This document shows, one piece after another, positions 33,344 to 43,840 of a stretch of DNA of 64,000 nucleotides. Position 1 is the stretch's first letter. Every line of letters begins with the position of its first letter. The notes beneath the pieces were generated by a model. The model ran no database searches. It saw only the letters and a list, made by a program, of their open reading frames with translations, and was not told the DNA's origin. The DNA is from Erigeron canadensis (Eukaryota > Streptophyta > Magnoliopsida > Asterales > Asteraceae). The position numbers and the translations under genes are program-made. The DNA lies in the NCBI RefSeq assembly GCF_010389155.1, contig NC_057768.1, positions 16,303,664 to 16,367,663 on the forward strand, given 5' to 3'.

Positions 33344-34435
33344 TGATACGAAATTGCCCCTGAGTTGTCCTGAACTCAGCTCAGACCGAGTCAGCCTGGA
33401 CTCAGCTCAGGCCATGATGATGTTTCCCTCGATGGCACACTTTGGGAAGATGATTGGTGATCCTATCTGCCCCCTAGGATTCACCTTACTTAAGTGGGAA
33501 GACTGAAATAGTGGGGGAAGTTTAAAGATCAGCTCGCAAATTCGTCCAATCTGGGTCAGCTTGGAAGAAGAGTCAACTTGGGACGCCCAGTCTGGGTTAG
33601 CTTGGGCAGAGTCAGCTTGGGATTTTCAAACTCTTATCTGTTTTGATTCTTTCAATAATCAGGTCAAGTCATGTGATTAACACGTGTGTGTGGTTGTTCT
33701 AAATGGTTCCGAATAAGGATAAGAATTCAGTTTCATGTTTTTGTATTGTTGTGGTGACACCTGATAGTGGGAGAAGAAGAATACAAGTGGGGACCAGAGA
33801 GAGAACCTTCCACTACCCTACATCTGCAGATTGTGCTCTCTATTCCTATTGGTTGATTAATAACAACCTTGTACTAGTTGTCTAGGGTAGAATATTCCTT
33901 GTCTCCTGTATTTCCTTTATAAATAGAGGTTGTCTTTCATTGTAAAAGGATAAGAGTGTGTTTATGAAAAGTTTGATAGAGTTGAATTCTATTCATTTGA
34001 AAATCTTCTTTACCTTTATGAATCTTTGATCTTGGTGGTTTGAAGTGATCCCTTTATCAGTAATCTTGGTGGCTTTGCCTTTATAGATTATTGTGGTGAG
34101 ATCTCAAAATCTTCATTACTTTTATCTGTATTTGTGGTGGCTCAGCCTTTATCAAATATAGTGGTGGTTTTGGAGTGTTTCTTTTATTTGATTCTGGTGG
34201 TTCAGTCCTTTATGAGTCAAGTATTAGATTCTTATCTATCCTTGTTTCTTTGTTCTTGTTTCAGTTTATTTCCACTGTTTCATTACTGTTGTATTATTTG
34301 TTCTTATAGTCAGCTTGGGCGTGTTTTGTTATAAAATCCAAAAAAATCCTACAAAATAGTTTTTAATTCCATTGTGCTTGTGTTTTGTGATTTAACTCAG
34401 TCTGACTCTGAGTATTTCGCCGAAAATTCACATCA
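33344..34435 (+). mobile_element. Gypsy-G 5' LTR
   Basis: This 1092-bp LTR begins TGATACGAAATTG and ends CACATCA, with inverted ends TGAT/ATCA, and is followed by a methionine-tRNA primer-binding site. It is the same family as the LTR at 49839-50831 (minus) and the fragment at 28907-29646 (minus). It interrupts LINE-H ORF1. The 5 bp before it (33339-33343, TTAGT) would be one TSD copy. Confidence 0.85.
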
Positions 34436-34437
34436 GA

Positions 34438-34450
34438 TTGGTATCAGAGA
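34438..34450 (+). other. Gypsy-G primer-binding site
   Basis: TTGGTATCAGAGA lies 2 bp after the LTR and is complementary to the 3' end of initiator tRNA-Met. Confidence 0.85.
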
Positions 34451-34535
34451 TAGGTTAAAAAAAAAAGGTTTCTTAATCTTTTTGTCCTTGGATTTTTGTT
34501 GTTTGTGAGTTGTTCTAAGTTTTCTTGGTAGAAGT

Positions 34536-35746
34536 ATGGCTTTTAGAAGAAATATGACTTTGGAAGAAGCTCATAATCTTAGAAGGGATAGAAAGATCGA
34601 AGCTCTCCAAGAACAGCTTGGAAGGGATGTTAATCTGTTTGAAGGTGGTGGTGTGAGGTTAAATAGAGAAGATGTTGATGTTAGTGAAACGGGTTCTGGT
34701 TCTCAAAACCTTAGTCTTGGATCTGATAGTACTCCCAGATCTTCTAGCGAGTCTGATGCTCCTAGTCAGCCTAGGAGGAGGCATAGGAGGCATAAGGTTG
34801 ATGTTAAAGATATTAAGGTAGACCCACTAGATTTTGTTGGTTCTTCTAACCCAGAAGATTACTTTGAATGGGTTCAGATTATGGACAGAATTATGGAAAT
34901 TAAGGGATATGATGAAAGAAAAGGTTTCAAGGTTGCTGTTATGAAGCTGAGCAAGTATGCATCAGCTTGGTATGAAAACATGAAGGGCGAAAGAGAGTAT
35001 AAGGGTAAAACCAAAGTCAAGACATGGTCCAAGCTGAAGGAGGTTATGCAGAAGCGGTTTGTTCCCCAAGCTTATAAGCAAGAGATGTATATTCATATGA
35101 ACAACTTGAAACAAGGTAGTAAAGAGGTTGTGGAGTATATAACGGAGTTTGAACAGCTTAAGATCAGAACAGGGGTGAAGGAAGCTAAAGAGCATATTAT
35201 TGCAAGATTCATGGGTGGTTTGAATTCCTTAATTGTTTAGAAGATGGAGTTGCAGCCTGTGTGCACATTCGAAGGTGCTTGCAAGCTGGCCATTCAGCTT
35301 GAGAAGCAAATAAAGAAGAAGTCAGCCTAAAAGTCCATTCCTAAACCTGTTGTACCTACTAAGAATCCCATCTTTAAAGAAGTTAATGCTGGAAAAGAGA
35401 AGGTTGGAGAAGGGTCCAAGGAGCCTAAGAAGAGATGTTTCAAGTGTCATGGGTATGGACATTTCCAAGCTGAGTGTCCCAATATGAAGGCTCTCACACT
35501 AAAAGAAGTTGAAGAACTGAAGGCTGAAACTGAGTATGAAGACAAGTGTACTTATGATGAAAATCCAAATGAAGAGGAGTTTGTTGAAGCTGATGTTGAT
35601 GACATGTTGGTAATTAGAAGAGCAATGCATGCAAATGAAGCTTCTGATGATAAAGCTCAAAGGGAAAAAAATTTCTATTCAAGGTGCATTATCAAAGGAA
35701 AGTTGTGCAGTCTGATTATTGATGGAGGAAGTTGTGCTAATGCTGA
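34536..35746 (+). pseudogene. Gypsy-G Gag and protease start
   Basis: This is one continuous frame from MAFRRNMTLEEAHNLRRDRK, with only two in-frame stops (TAG 35238-35240, TAA 35328-35330). It has a retrotransposon Gag domain (YASAWYENMKGE..., KRFVPQAYKQEMYIHMNNLKQGSKEVVEY), a zinc knuckle CFKCHGYGHFQAEC (near 35438-35480), an acidic linker, and the beginning of protease at LIIDGGSCANA. There Gypsy-I interrupts it. It is otherwise well preserved. Confidence 0.9.
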
Positions 35747-37230
35747 TGTAACAACCCTACTTTTTAAATATTATATACGTGCTAGTTAGGTTGTCTATGT
35801 TCCCGCAAGCCATAGTTATACGTGAAGCTAGTAGATAATGCCCCTAAATTAGCAATCTAAAGCTATTGTTAGTGTTAAGTTCAATTTAATAAAATGTCAT
35901 TGAACAAAAATTTTATTAATATTTAACCAACTTATAAATAATAATATAAGTCTCACAAGTTGAGCTAGCAATCAAAAATACTTATAAATGCCCAACAGTT
36001 TAACCATCAAGCCAACTAAATAATATTTGGTCATGGAAATAGTAGGAGCATCTTGAAAAATTTGTAAGTACTTTATGTACATAAAATGCTTGAATAATAA
36101 TAAGTATATGTATACATGTTTAATATAAATATAAGATTTGTCACCAATGAACCATGTAACAAATTAAAACACCAAAAAATGTATACACACATATATATAA
36201 ACACTAGACTAACTAACTAACTTATACAAACAAACAAATACATATTACACTTATAAAACAAATACCCACTTAAAATATACCTATACACTTAAACTTCTAC
36301 ACTAATTTATACAAAAAAAAGACCCTTCCTTCTCCCCCCCCCCTTCTTTTGGCCGACACCTATGCACCACACACACACACACTCATTTCAAATTTTACAC
36401 TCTTTTACACTTCCCATATAATTAACACTCAAAACATTTCTCTTCCCAACACACACACACACACATTCTTACACTCCAAAAACCATTTTCTCTCCATCTT
36501 TTCTCTCTTATTTTCGGTAGAAAAAGGCAAGTAAAATGTTAGAACCAGTTTCGACCAACTGGCCGGTCTCCAGTTGCATCCGGAGACCCAGAAGATTTGT
36601 CCAGAAATATATTGAAGTCTAGTTGCAACGTACAGTTAATGCAACTGAAGACTTCCTCCAGTTGAGATCTGATCAGAACTGAAGACATTCAAATTGACGT
36701 CGAAGACAACTGGAAGATAGAAAATGACAATGGCAGCGAAGCCCAGTTGGCATTCTACACAGATTGAAACTGGAGAATATCAGTTTAAAGTCTTTACAAT
36801 GCTTTACCTGTTTACGAGGAAGACCTTTTTGCTTTATGCAACTTTAGATAAAGTAATGTCTTGACTTACCTTATCAAGCATTTCAAAGGAACTCATCTAG
36901 TTTCCTTAAATGCTGTCAACCATATCTGTACGACAAAGTTGGATTCCCAATGCCAACTTTGTCTATAAATAGAGGTCTTTGCACAACAAGAATATAACTT
37001 TGCATATTCAGACTTTTGCAATATTCTTGGTGTACTTGTGCAATATTCTCTCAATCGTAAAAGGGAACACTTCACAACTTTAAGTGTTTCGATTGTTAAA
37101 GAGAATTTCCGAGTATAGATCGTTTGTATTTCATAGGTTGTTAGGATATTTACATTTATGTATTATCTTGGTTCCGCAACAACCTTGTATTTTATTTAGC
37201 ATCAATAAATAAAATATATTTGAAAATTAC
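35747..37230 (+). mobile_element. Gypsy-I 5' LTR, first part
   Basis: It begins TGTAACAACCC and is nearly the same as 55931 onward. It carries solo LTR-K from 36537, which is itself broken by Gypsy-J at 37231. Flanking GCTGA (35742-35746) would be the left TSD. AC-rich microsatellites (36368-36381, 36458-36470) and a C-run (about 36334-36343) are present. There is no coding. Confidence 0.85.
36537..37230 (+). mobile_element. Solo LTR-K, 5' copy, first part
   Basis: It starts TGTTAGAACC, preceded by TAAAA (36532-36536). It continues at 43638-43840 after Gypsy-J and ends CTTAACA followed by TAAAA (43841-43845). It is copia-type, distantly similar to the solo LTR at 29957. A complete version lies at 56721-57668. 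Confidence 0.88.
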
Positions 37231-38129
37231 TGTAACAACCATCTTAGAAATGTTCTTAATAAGTTCTTTGAAACATACTTTCGCCACTCAGAACGGCTAG
37301 ACAGTTCAAATTATTTAAGTTCTTGACGTACTTTAGAACTAAATTATGTGCTTATATGAAGGTCAATTTGATCTTAAATCTTGATTTATTTGACGAGTTC
37401 ATGATTATGTGCAATGAATACTAAAGTTCGGTTCATAAACGTTCGTGTTCATAAAAACTTCTAGTTCAAAATGTTCGCAAATGGTCCTTGCATTTATGGA
37501 ATTCATTTATTATAGGAATGTTTATAAAGAAAGGATGGAAACCAAGAGAGAGAAGCAACCTCACTATTCATCTCCTTCTTCTTTCTTCTTTCTCACTCTA
37601 AAAACACATAGTTGCAGCCACATTCACACACACAAAATTCATCTTTTGATTTTGGGTTGTTAAACCAAAATCATTTGTACTTTTAGCATCCTTGTGATAA
37701 TCAAAACATAATTAAAAGTGTGTGATTCCGGAATCAAATCTCAGGTAACTACAACAAATTATAAGTTTTTGATCAAATTAAAAGTGTACTTTTTTTAAGT
37801 TCATGTTCTTGATGATTTGTTCCAATTTTGATATGAAATCGTGTTAATGATTAATGGGTTTGTGTCTAAATGTGTTTAATAACATTTATGTGAACAAATT
37901 TGGGTCATAACATGCTTTAATTTACAAAAACCATTTTTGAAAGTGAAGGAAAACTTGTTCTTGATGTGCCACACCTTGTTCATGTTATAGATGGTCTTGA
38001 AATCATTAAAAGTGTTAACGGTTAATGTTACTGTGCAAATATGTACAAGTTCTATGTTCTAACAAGTCCCGGAATCGATCTAGATCTTCGTACTATGTTC
38101 TGTTCTTGTTCAGCTCGTCCTGGTTGATG

Positions 38130-38605
38130 GGACGGTCTTGGTGGGACGATCTTGGTCCCCTAGATCATCCTAGGCAGCTCCTTGGTGCTTGGCTCTTGTT
38201 CGTTCGATCTTGTGTGGTGTTGTGATGTTGTTAGTACGTTTAATGGGTAACTAATCCTCTGGATTGGTTTAGCTCAAACACTTGTTCTTGAAATGATCAT
38301 GTGCCTTGTTCTTGTTCATTGGATCCTTAGAACGATCCTGATCTAAGTCCATTGGGACGATCCTAGCTTGAAACCTAAGACGACCTTGAAACTTAGACTT
38401 GTGAAACGATCTTGTACATTGTCACTCAAAACGATCTTGAGCATGTTCCCTTAGGACAATCTCGAATGAAACGACCTTGTTCTTGTGCAGCTAGGACGAT
38501 CTTGTCCTAGAGCAGCTAGGACGATCCTGACACTTGTCCAGTGGGACGATCTTGTGAGTCTAGTGAGACGATCTTGCCATCAAAACCTTAGGACGACTTT
38601 GTGCA
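38130..38605 (+). repeat. ACGATCTTG-motif array
   Basis: About fifteen copies of (G)ACGATC(T/C)TG or close variants occur at irregular spacing, 20-60 bp apart, within about 480 bp. Confidence 0.75.
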
Positions 38606-39722
38606 TTCAAAAGACAACATGTACTTGTTCTATAACATACCACACTTGATCTTTAATCATCAATCCAGTTCATAACATCATTATCATTCGATTAAACACA
38701 TCAAAGGCTACGTACTAACATCAAAGCTAGTTCATGAGTCGATCTAAAACAACGTACAAAGTGCAAACCCTAATTAAGTACATTTAAGGCATGTTCTATC
38801 TTGATTACTAAAGTACAAGTTCTATGAGCAACTAAATCGAGTTCTTAAGACTAAAGTTCATTATTAAAGACATGTTCAACTCATTAACACGATAAGTACT
38901 TATGTGTGAGTTCAAAGACGTTCAGTTCAAGTCCAGTCCATGTACTTAAAGTTCATTTAAACTCTTTTGAGTCAAAACGTTCAAAGATCTTCAAAGGACC
39001 AAATCATCAGTTCATCAAGGACATCTCAGTGATTAATTAATCACATGAACTAATATATGTACTTATTTATGATCAATGATATGTACTTAGGCATCCATCA
39101 AGAGGTGCTTGGATTGTGATAGATATAACTTATCTATCTCTGTACTTGTTCTTTGTGCTAGTTCTCTGTGCTTGTACCAGATCACTGTGAGTTCACTAAT
39201 CCCCCTTTCGTATATTTTGTTCAAAGTTCTTTATCGGGGACTGAAAAGCATGAAAACTATTTTCGTACTTGTACATATGTTCTTGAACTATTTTACGTAC
39301 TATATTATGAGCTTGATCTTGAACTACTTATGAAATGATTTTTAAACTGGTTAAAGAAGTATTTAAGTCTTGAATGGGCAGGATATTAAATACATTTATA
39401 CTACCATACTTGATCTTTATTATGTCCTAGTTCGTACATGTACTTGTTCAGTTCTTGTCCACTGCTATCAATTCATATCCCACAGTTCAGGGAATGAACC
39501 GTAGGTAATTATGGACAGCGCTGTTTCGGGTAGGCCCACCCTCATTCTCCACAGTTTAGGAGGATGCATATTACTTGTTCTTGTTCATGTCATTGTTCTA
39601 ACATAGATCTTATTTGACGTACTTGAGCTATATGAGCACATTACTACATTACAGTTCAGTTCTGGCCAATCGGGTTAGCAGTGACAACTTATATCTAAAG
39701 TTCATCATATGTTCTTGTTCTG

Positions 39723-39890
39723 TTCACATTATTATAAAGTACATACGTTCAAAGTGCAGATCTTGACCTAGTTCATATTATTATAAAGTACTTAAGTTCA
39801 AAGTGCAGATCTTGACCTAGTTCATATTATTATAAAGTACTTATGTTCAAAGTGCAGATCTTGACCTAGTTCTTATTATTATTACAAAGT
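39723..39890 (+). repeat. 49-bp tandem repeat
   Basis: Three near-identical units start at about 39723, 39772 and 39821, each ending TCTTGACCTAG. A fourth, decayed partial unit follows from 39870. Confidence 0.85.
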
Positions 39891-40328
39891 ACTTTGTTCC
39901 AACGTACAAAACTTATGATCTTGTTCTTATTATACATATATACGTATATGTAAACTAAACGTACTTTATGTGAATCTCACCAACTACTTTTGTAGCTGAC
40001 CTTTTGAACTTACATACTTTTCAGGCTAGGCTAAGTAGATCTTGTTAGGATAGGAGTCTTCCTTTCTAAGCTCATCCTTTTGGCGATTGTTCGAGCGTAC
40101 AAGTTCAGGAGCTATGAAGACCTTCCTTGCTACATCAGTTCAAGTTTTGTTCTTAAAAGACAATTGTTCTGTCTTCCAGATATTAACTATTCTAAGTTCA
40201 TTTATGTTCTGTAATAGCAATCGCAATTCTGTTCTTTGTTAATGTTAATGGTTGTGTTGGAACTTGTACTGTGTGCAATTGTGCTTATCTGTGCATCCCG
40301 TATATTCTGCTTTAGCGGGGTGTTACAG

Positions 40329-40346
40329 TTGGTATCAGAGCCATGG
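40329..40346 (+). other. Gypsy-J primer-binding site
   Basis: TTGGTATCAGAGCCATGG lies directly after the LTR and is complementary to initiator tRNA-Met. Confidence 0.88.
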
Positions 40347-40830
40347 TTATAGTGAACACCGAGCTTTTTCCTAAGGAAAACTCGAGCTATAACTTGAATC
40401 CACTCCGAGGTGATTCTTGTATGACCAGTTTGAGTAGTAGGTACTCTTATCCTAATTAGATGTAACCTGATCAACTACATCTAATTACAATAAAAGCACC
40501 TAGGACCTCAAGGTGTGTCATTGAAGGTGTCATCCATTTCTTAGAGCTCTATTAAGAACTTCGTGCAATCTCATTCTTGATCATATCGGTTCTAATTCAT
40601 TCGTTCTCTTATAGCTCATTCGTTCTGGTAAGACATACGTGCTTGTGCTTCGGTTATAGGCCTTAGAGCTTATACGACTATAGGTCCTTATCGTACGACC
40701 GACGACTGTTCTTGTTCATATAATGTGCTAAAGACGATCATTTATTAACGGACTACGTGCTTGGGGCTATAGACTTGTTCGACACGTAATCGAGTTCATA
40801 TTTTCATCTTATCAGGAGATATAAGGAAGG

Positions 40831-41880
40831 ATGCCGGCTAAACGGGGAAGAAAAGCTAAGGTTGCATCCGCTGTTGAACCGACTGAACCTGAACCAAGTG
40901 CTAATGCTACTGTCAACTTCACTCTAGAAGACGTAGTGAACCTCATCACAGACCGCATGAATGTGATGATGCATAACCTTGCTACTCAAGTCGCTCAGAT
41001 CCTGGAAATCCCCCTGACTGAAGGTACCAGAACCACTCAGAACAAGAGAGCTCAAAAACAACCTGAACAGAACCAAGAGGTGAACAGCGATTCAGATGGA
41101 GCTAGCCAGATCAACACCCAAGCAACTACTGAGGGCAGTTGTTCAAGACTTTTACTCAGTGCAAACCCCCAGTCTACACAGGGGAGAAAGGTGCTGCAGA
41201 ACTGTTGATGTGGTTTGAGAACATGGAAGAAGCCCTGTACCACACAGAGACCACTGAAGAACAAGATGGTGGAGCATGCGACCAGCCAATTTGACGGAGC
41301 TGCTAGGTCTTGGTGGACTGGTATCGTCACTACTATTGGCAGGAAGACCGCTTATGCTCACTCTTGGGAAGAACTTCAGAAGATGATGAGAGCTGAGTTT
41401 TGTACTAAAGATGCATTGCAGGAGTTTAAACAAGAATTTTGGGATTTCAAGATGGGGGGTTTGGAGATTGAGAAGTACATTTTGAGGTTTAATGAGCTTG
41501 CCAGACTTGTACCGCATTTGGCTTCTACTGAGGAGAAGAAGATTGATCGTTTTATCTGGGGCTTGATTCCTGAGATCCGCCGTGACCTCACCAGCAAAGG
41601 CCCCAAGACCATGTCAAGAGCTATTGTACTAGCTAAGACCTTGACCAAAGATATCATCAGATCTGGAGGATTGGCTGAGAACATTGAAAAGGGGAAGAGA
41701 AAGCCTGAAGAGGTGGTTGAGAAGAAAGTTGAGCCCCCAAGTAAGAAGAGGAAGATCTTGAAGAACTATGCGGTGACCGCAGTCCCTGAACCTACTAGAT
41801 ATTCTGGAGCTTATCCAAAATGTACTCGTTGTAATCTTCATCACACTGGTGCTTGTCCTGTCTGTTATAAGTGCTAAGGA
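40831..41880 (+). pseudogene. Gypsy-J Gag
   Basis: The ATG at 40831 opens MPAKRGRKAKVASAVEP. A frameshift occurs near 41150-41210. The capsid part is in the 41215-41877 frame ([42 protein letters not shown]). It ends in a zinc-knuckle region ([18 protein letters not shown]), where a stop (TAA near 41876) cuts a second knuckle. An internal leader of 480 bp without a frame precedes the ATG. Confidence 0.87.
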
Positions 41881-41889
41881 GTTGGGCAC

Positions 41890-43295
41890 ATGGCAAAGTA
41901 CTGCAATGCTGTTTCAACGAACTTGATCAGAACTAACCCACCGCCAGTGAACAGAAATCCCCCAGTGAGAAATGTTAGACCTCTACTACCACCTGTTGTA
42001 CCAGTTCAAAGAAATCAGAACCAGTTCCAGAACGCCCAAGTTCAGCGTGTTGCTTACCCACGCGGGCCCAGAAACCAGAACCAGAACCATCAGCAACAGC
42101 AAAACCAACAAGGCCCTGCTAACGCCCGTGTTTTTGCTCTAAACGTTGAGGAAGCTCGTCAAAACCCTCGGGTTGTGACAGGTACTTTTCTTTTGAACGA
42201 TCATTATGCTTCCATACTATTTGACTCCGGTGCTGAACGTAGCTTTGTTGCATTAGACTTTAAGGCTAAGACTGACATGAAAACTTGCAAACTAAATGAT
42301 AAGTACGTGGTAGAGTACGCAAATGGCCATAAGTACGGCACTAATGAAATTGCTTTAGACTGTCCTTTGATCTTAGTAGACAAGAACTTTACAATTGACC
42401 TAATCCCTGTCGATATTAGTAGCTTTGACGTTATCGTGGGAATGGATTGGCTATCCAAACACCACGCGACTATTTGTTGTCACAAGAAATCAGTTCATAT
42501 ACCGTTTCAGAACAGCGAGATCTTGATCGTACAAGGCGATAAGTCCACGAACGAACTTAAAATCGTCTCGGCCATGAAGTTCCGTAAGTACTTAGACAAG
42601 AAAGATCATCTTGTGTACCTAGCGCATGTCGTTGATAAAAGTGCTAAAGAACTTAAAGTTCAAGACATCCCCATTGTTCGGGACTTCCCAGATGTCTTTC
42701 CTGACGACTTACCAGGCATTCCACCTGTTAGACAAGTCGAGTTCAATATTGACCTTGTTCCCGGTGCAGCACCAGTCGCTAAAGCACCGTATCGTTTAGC
42801 TCCTCCTGAAATGCAAGAACTGTTCAATCAATTACAAGAACTTTTGAGCGAAGGCTTTATTCGTCCTAGTTCATCCCCTTGGGGAGCACCGATCTTGTTC
42901 GTTAAAAAGAAAGATGGTTCCATGAGAATGTGGACAGACTATCGTGAACTGAACAAACTAACCGTTAAGAACCGGTATCCTCTACCTCGCATAGACGATC
43001 TGTTCGATCAATTGCAAGGTGCCTCGTACTTTTCTAAGATCGATCTACGTTCGGGTTATCACCAGATTCATGTTCAAGATGGTGACAGCTTTTCATACTC
43101 GTTATGGTCATTACGAATTTCTCGTTATGCCATTTGGTCTGACTAATGCTCCAACAATCTTTATGGACTTAATGAATCGTGTCTGTCGTCCGTTCTTAGA
43201 CAAATTTGTGATCGTGTTCACTGCCGACATACTCGTGTACTCTCGGAACAAGACTGATCATGAGCAACATTTACGTTCTATTCTCCAACTATTTT
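41890..43295 (+). pseudogene. Gypsy-J protease and reverse transcriptase (truncated)
   Basis: The 418-codon frame contains the protease active site ([13 protein letters not shown], near 42215-42255) and the GMDWL segment. RT follows, from [29 protein letters not shown] through [22 protein letters not shown] and the RSGYHQI block. A 1-base shift near 43090 moves RT into frame 43019-43300, where the usual FIDD catalytic box reads [11 protein letters not shown] then ends abruptly against the LTR, so RNase H and integrase are absent. Confidence 0.88.
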
Positions 43296-43632
43296 TGTAG
43301 TTGACCTTTCTAACTTACATGCTTTTCAGGCTAGGCTAAGTAGATCTTGTTAGCATAGGAGTCTTCCTTTTTAAGCTCATCCTTTTGGCGATTGTTCGAG
43401 CGTACAAGTTCAGGAGCTATGAAGACCTTCCTTGCTACTTCAGTTCAAGTTCTGTTCTTAAAAGACAATTGTTCTGTCTTCCAGATATTGACTATTCTAA
43501 GTTCATTTATGTTCTGTAATAACAATCATACTTTTGTTCTTTGTTAATGTTAATGGCTGTGTTGGAACTTGTATTGTGTGCAATTGTGCTTATCTGTGCA
43601 TCCCGTATATTCCGCTTTAGTGGGGTGTTACA
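43296..43632 (+). mobile_element. Gypsy-J 3' LTR remnant
   Basis: The last 337 bp of the LTR (as at about 39990-40327) are fused to RT. The element ends GGTGTTACA and is followed by ATTAC (43633-43637), the second TSD copy. Confidence 0.88.
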
Positions 43633-43637
43633 ATTAC

Positions 43638-43840
43638 AACTTGGTCTCACCATTTTACTTGTTATATTTACTTATTGCATTGTCTTTCCTTTTTTCACCT
43701 GCTAAGTAATCTATCCAAGGACTTGGTATACAATCATTGTAACTGGTCGTCTCCAATTCAGTGTTTATATTGCAAAGAACTCTCACCATTGACATAGAGG
43801 TGTCTTCAATTAGTACCATCTCTTGAGTTGGGACTTAACA
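43638..43840 (+). mobile_element. Solo LTR-K, 5' copy, last part
   Basis: It resumes AACTTGGTCTCACC and ends CTTAACA, followed by TAAAA. It matches 57465-57668. Confidence 0.85.

Larger units (their letters stand above)
37231..40327 (+). mobile_element. Gypsy-J 5' LTR
   Basis: This 3.1-kb LTR starts TGTAACAACCATC and ends GGTGTTACA. It is preceded by ATTAC (37226-37230), which is repeated after the element. It contains an array of ACGATCTTG-like motifs (38130-38605), a 49-bp tandem repeat (39723-39890), and a TTTTCAGG acceptor-like site near 40018-40025. Its last 340 bp are repeated at 43296-43632. There is no coding. Confidence 0.85.

Noticed and set aside
37231..37260. Gypsy-J and Gypsy-I as the same family because both LTRs start TGTAACAACC
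   Set aside because: The LTRs diverge at once after the first ten bases. Only the terminal bases and some end signals are shared.
37231..40327. The ACGATCTTG array as a CRISPR-like repeat-spacer array
   Set aside because: The motif is too short and variable, the spacing is irregular, and the context is a plant LTR.
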